NCBI GenBank assembly: GCA_905212215.1
Contig: CAJMDR010000025.1
Span: forward strand, 1-13,663
Source of the DNA: an uncultured Porphyromonadaceae bacterium
GTDB lineage: Bacteria; Bacteroidota; Bacteroidia; Bacteroidales; Muribaculaceae
DNA length: 13,663 nucleotides
Direction of reading: 5' to 3'
Below the pieces are notes generated by a model. It was given only the letters and a program-made list of their open reading frames with translations. It had not been told where the DNA came from and did not search any database. The first letter of the stretch is position 1, and the number at the start of each line of letters is the position of its first letter. Below are positions 12,735 through 13,663 of the stretch, in pieces. The position numbers were made by a program, and so were the translations under genes.

Positions 12735-13663
12735 TTAGTTCTTGAAGACAAGGGTGTCGCCGTCACGGTCGATGGTGATGGGATGCTCGCGGTCTACCTT
12801 CCCGGCAAGAATGTCTTTTGACAACTGGTTGAGCACCATTCGCTGGATGGTACGTTTCACAGGTCGTGCGCCGAATTCGGGATCATATCCGTCTTCGGCA
12901 AGCAGTTCTTCTGCGGCCGGAGTCACATTCAGTTCAACTCCGTTACCGGCAAGAATCTTCTTGACGCTGTTGACCTGGATGTCCACGATCTTGCGGATAT
13001 CCTTCTTGTTCAGCGGCTCGAACATCACGATCTCGTCAATACGGTTCAGGAACTCCGGACGGATGGTCTGCTTGAGCATGTCCAGCACATCCTTCTTCGT
13101 GCGCTCTATCGTCTCCTCTCGGTTCTCGTCAGTGATTTTGGAGAAGTTCTCCCTTATCAGCTGCGAGCCCATGTTCGAGGTCATGATTATGATGGTGTTC
13201 TTGAAGTTGATGAAACGGCCCTTGTTATCTGTCAAACGGCCATCGTCAAGAACCTGAAGCAGGATGTTGAACACATCCGGGTTCGCTTTCTCAATCTCAT
13301 CGAAAAGCACAACGCTATATGGTTTGCGACGCACAGCTTCAGTAAGCTGACCACCTTCCTCGTAGCCTACGTATCCCGGAGGAGCTCCGACCAGGCGGCT
13401 CACAGAGTGCTTCTCCATATATTCACTCATGTCGATACGGGTCATCATGTCCTCGTCATCGAACAGATATTCCGCAAGTGCCTTTGCAAGCTCAGTCTTG
13501 CCAACACCCGTAGTACCGAGGAAGATGAAAGAACCGATAGGTCTGCGGGGATCATTCAAGCCTGCGCGAGAACGGCGTACGGCGTCGCTGACGGCCTTTA
13601 TGGCATCGTCCTGGCCCACAACCCTGCGGTGCAGCTCCTCTTCAAGGTGGAGCAGCTTCTCCT
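12735..13663 (-). CDS. clpB: ATP-dependent chaperone ClpB, C-terminal part (5' end outside window)
   Basis: Hexameric AAA+ disaggregase that pulls proteins out of aggregates together with DnaK. Only the C-terminal third is present: the end of the linker between the two ATPase modules ([15 protein letters not shown]) and the second AAA+ module with its C-terminal small domain. Visible motifs are Walker [10 protein letters not shown], the pore loop GYVGYEEGG, Walker [11 protein letters not shown], sensor 1 IIIMTSN, and sensor 2 GARPVKR. The frame stays open to the window edge, and the apparent GTG start at 13619 is an internal Val of the RRVVGQ motif. ClpB is preferred over ClpC or ClpA from the [12 protein letters not shown] linker and the C-terminal sequence. 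It has higher GC than the kinase cluster and its own terminator, and it looks like a housekeeping neighbour rather than part of the system. Confidence 0.93.
   Translation of the reverse strand, partial: EKLLHLEEELHRRVVGQDDAIKAVSDAVRRSRAGLNDPRRPIGSFIFLGTTGVGKTELAKALAEYLFDDEDMMTRIDMSEYMEKHSVSRLVGAPPGYVGYEEGGQLTEAVRRKPYSVVLFDEIEKANPDVFNILLQVLDDGRLTDNKGRFINFKNTIIIMTSNMGSQLIRENFSKITDENREETIERTKKDVLDMLKQTIRPEFLNRIDEIVMFEPLNKKDIRKIVDIQVNSVKKILAGNGVELNVTPAAEELLAEDGYDPEFGARPVKRTIQRMVLNQLSKDILAGKVDREHPITIDRDGDTLVFKN

Noticed and set aside
13619..13663. Start of ClpB at the GTG at 13619
   Set aside because: The frame continues upstream with [10 protein letters not shown], typical ClpB linker sequence, so the gene is cut by the window edge.
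1..13663. tRNA, rRNA, CRISPR array, insertion sequence or attachment site
   Set aside because: I found no tRNA-like cloverleaf, spaced direct repeats, transposase-like protein or terminal inverted repeats by reading both strands.

Overview
The window looks like chromosomal DNA of an anaerobic Bacteroidales-type bacterium (Bacteroidota). I infer this from a minimal TatA/TatC pair, promoters of the Bacteroidota type (TTTG, about 20 nt, TAnnTTTG) rather than the E. coli type, A-rich leaders instead of strong Shine-Dalgarno sites, and a ClpB of this lineage's style. I cannot name genus or species.

Layout. (1) Positions 16-2827, plus strand: a promoter followed by tatA, tatC, a zinc-ribbon/FHA protein and an FHA/membrane-hairpin/zinc-ribbon protein. 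tatC and the first FHA gene are 1 nt apart, so this is very likely one operon. (2) Positions 2847-2888: a strong hairpin between two convergent transcription units. (3) Positions 2904-12514, minus strand, seven genes in transcription order: a membrane Ser/Thr kinase (636 aa), a membrane PP2C phosphatase, a second kinase (451 aa), a third kinase with a C-terminal FGE/SUMF1-like domain (865 aa), a radical SAM/SPASM enzyme, a small five-cysteine protein, and a small lipoprotein with a twin-arginine signal. The last five genes are separated by only 2-15 nt. (4) Positions 12735-13663, minus strand: the 3' end of clpB with its own terminator hairpin, running off the window.

How the parts may work together. 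Three writers (Hanks-type kinases), one eraser (PP2C) and two readers (FHA proteins) of phospho-threonine are encoded within 12 kb. The kinases and the phosphatase are each anchored by one membrane segment and carry different extracytoplasmic regions. The same minus-strand unit ends in a radical SAM enzyme, a partner with only a SPASM-like cysteine cluster, and a lipoprotein whose signal peptide is of the Tat type. The facing operon encodes the Tat translocase. My inference, not shown by the sequence, is a linked system: a radical SAM pair acts on a cytoplasmic precursor (best candidate the lipoprotein), Tat exports it, and kinase/phosphatase/FHA signalling controls or senses this process. This trio and its context are the part of the window most likely to be undescribed.
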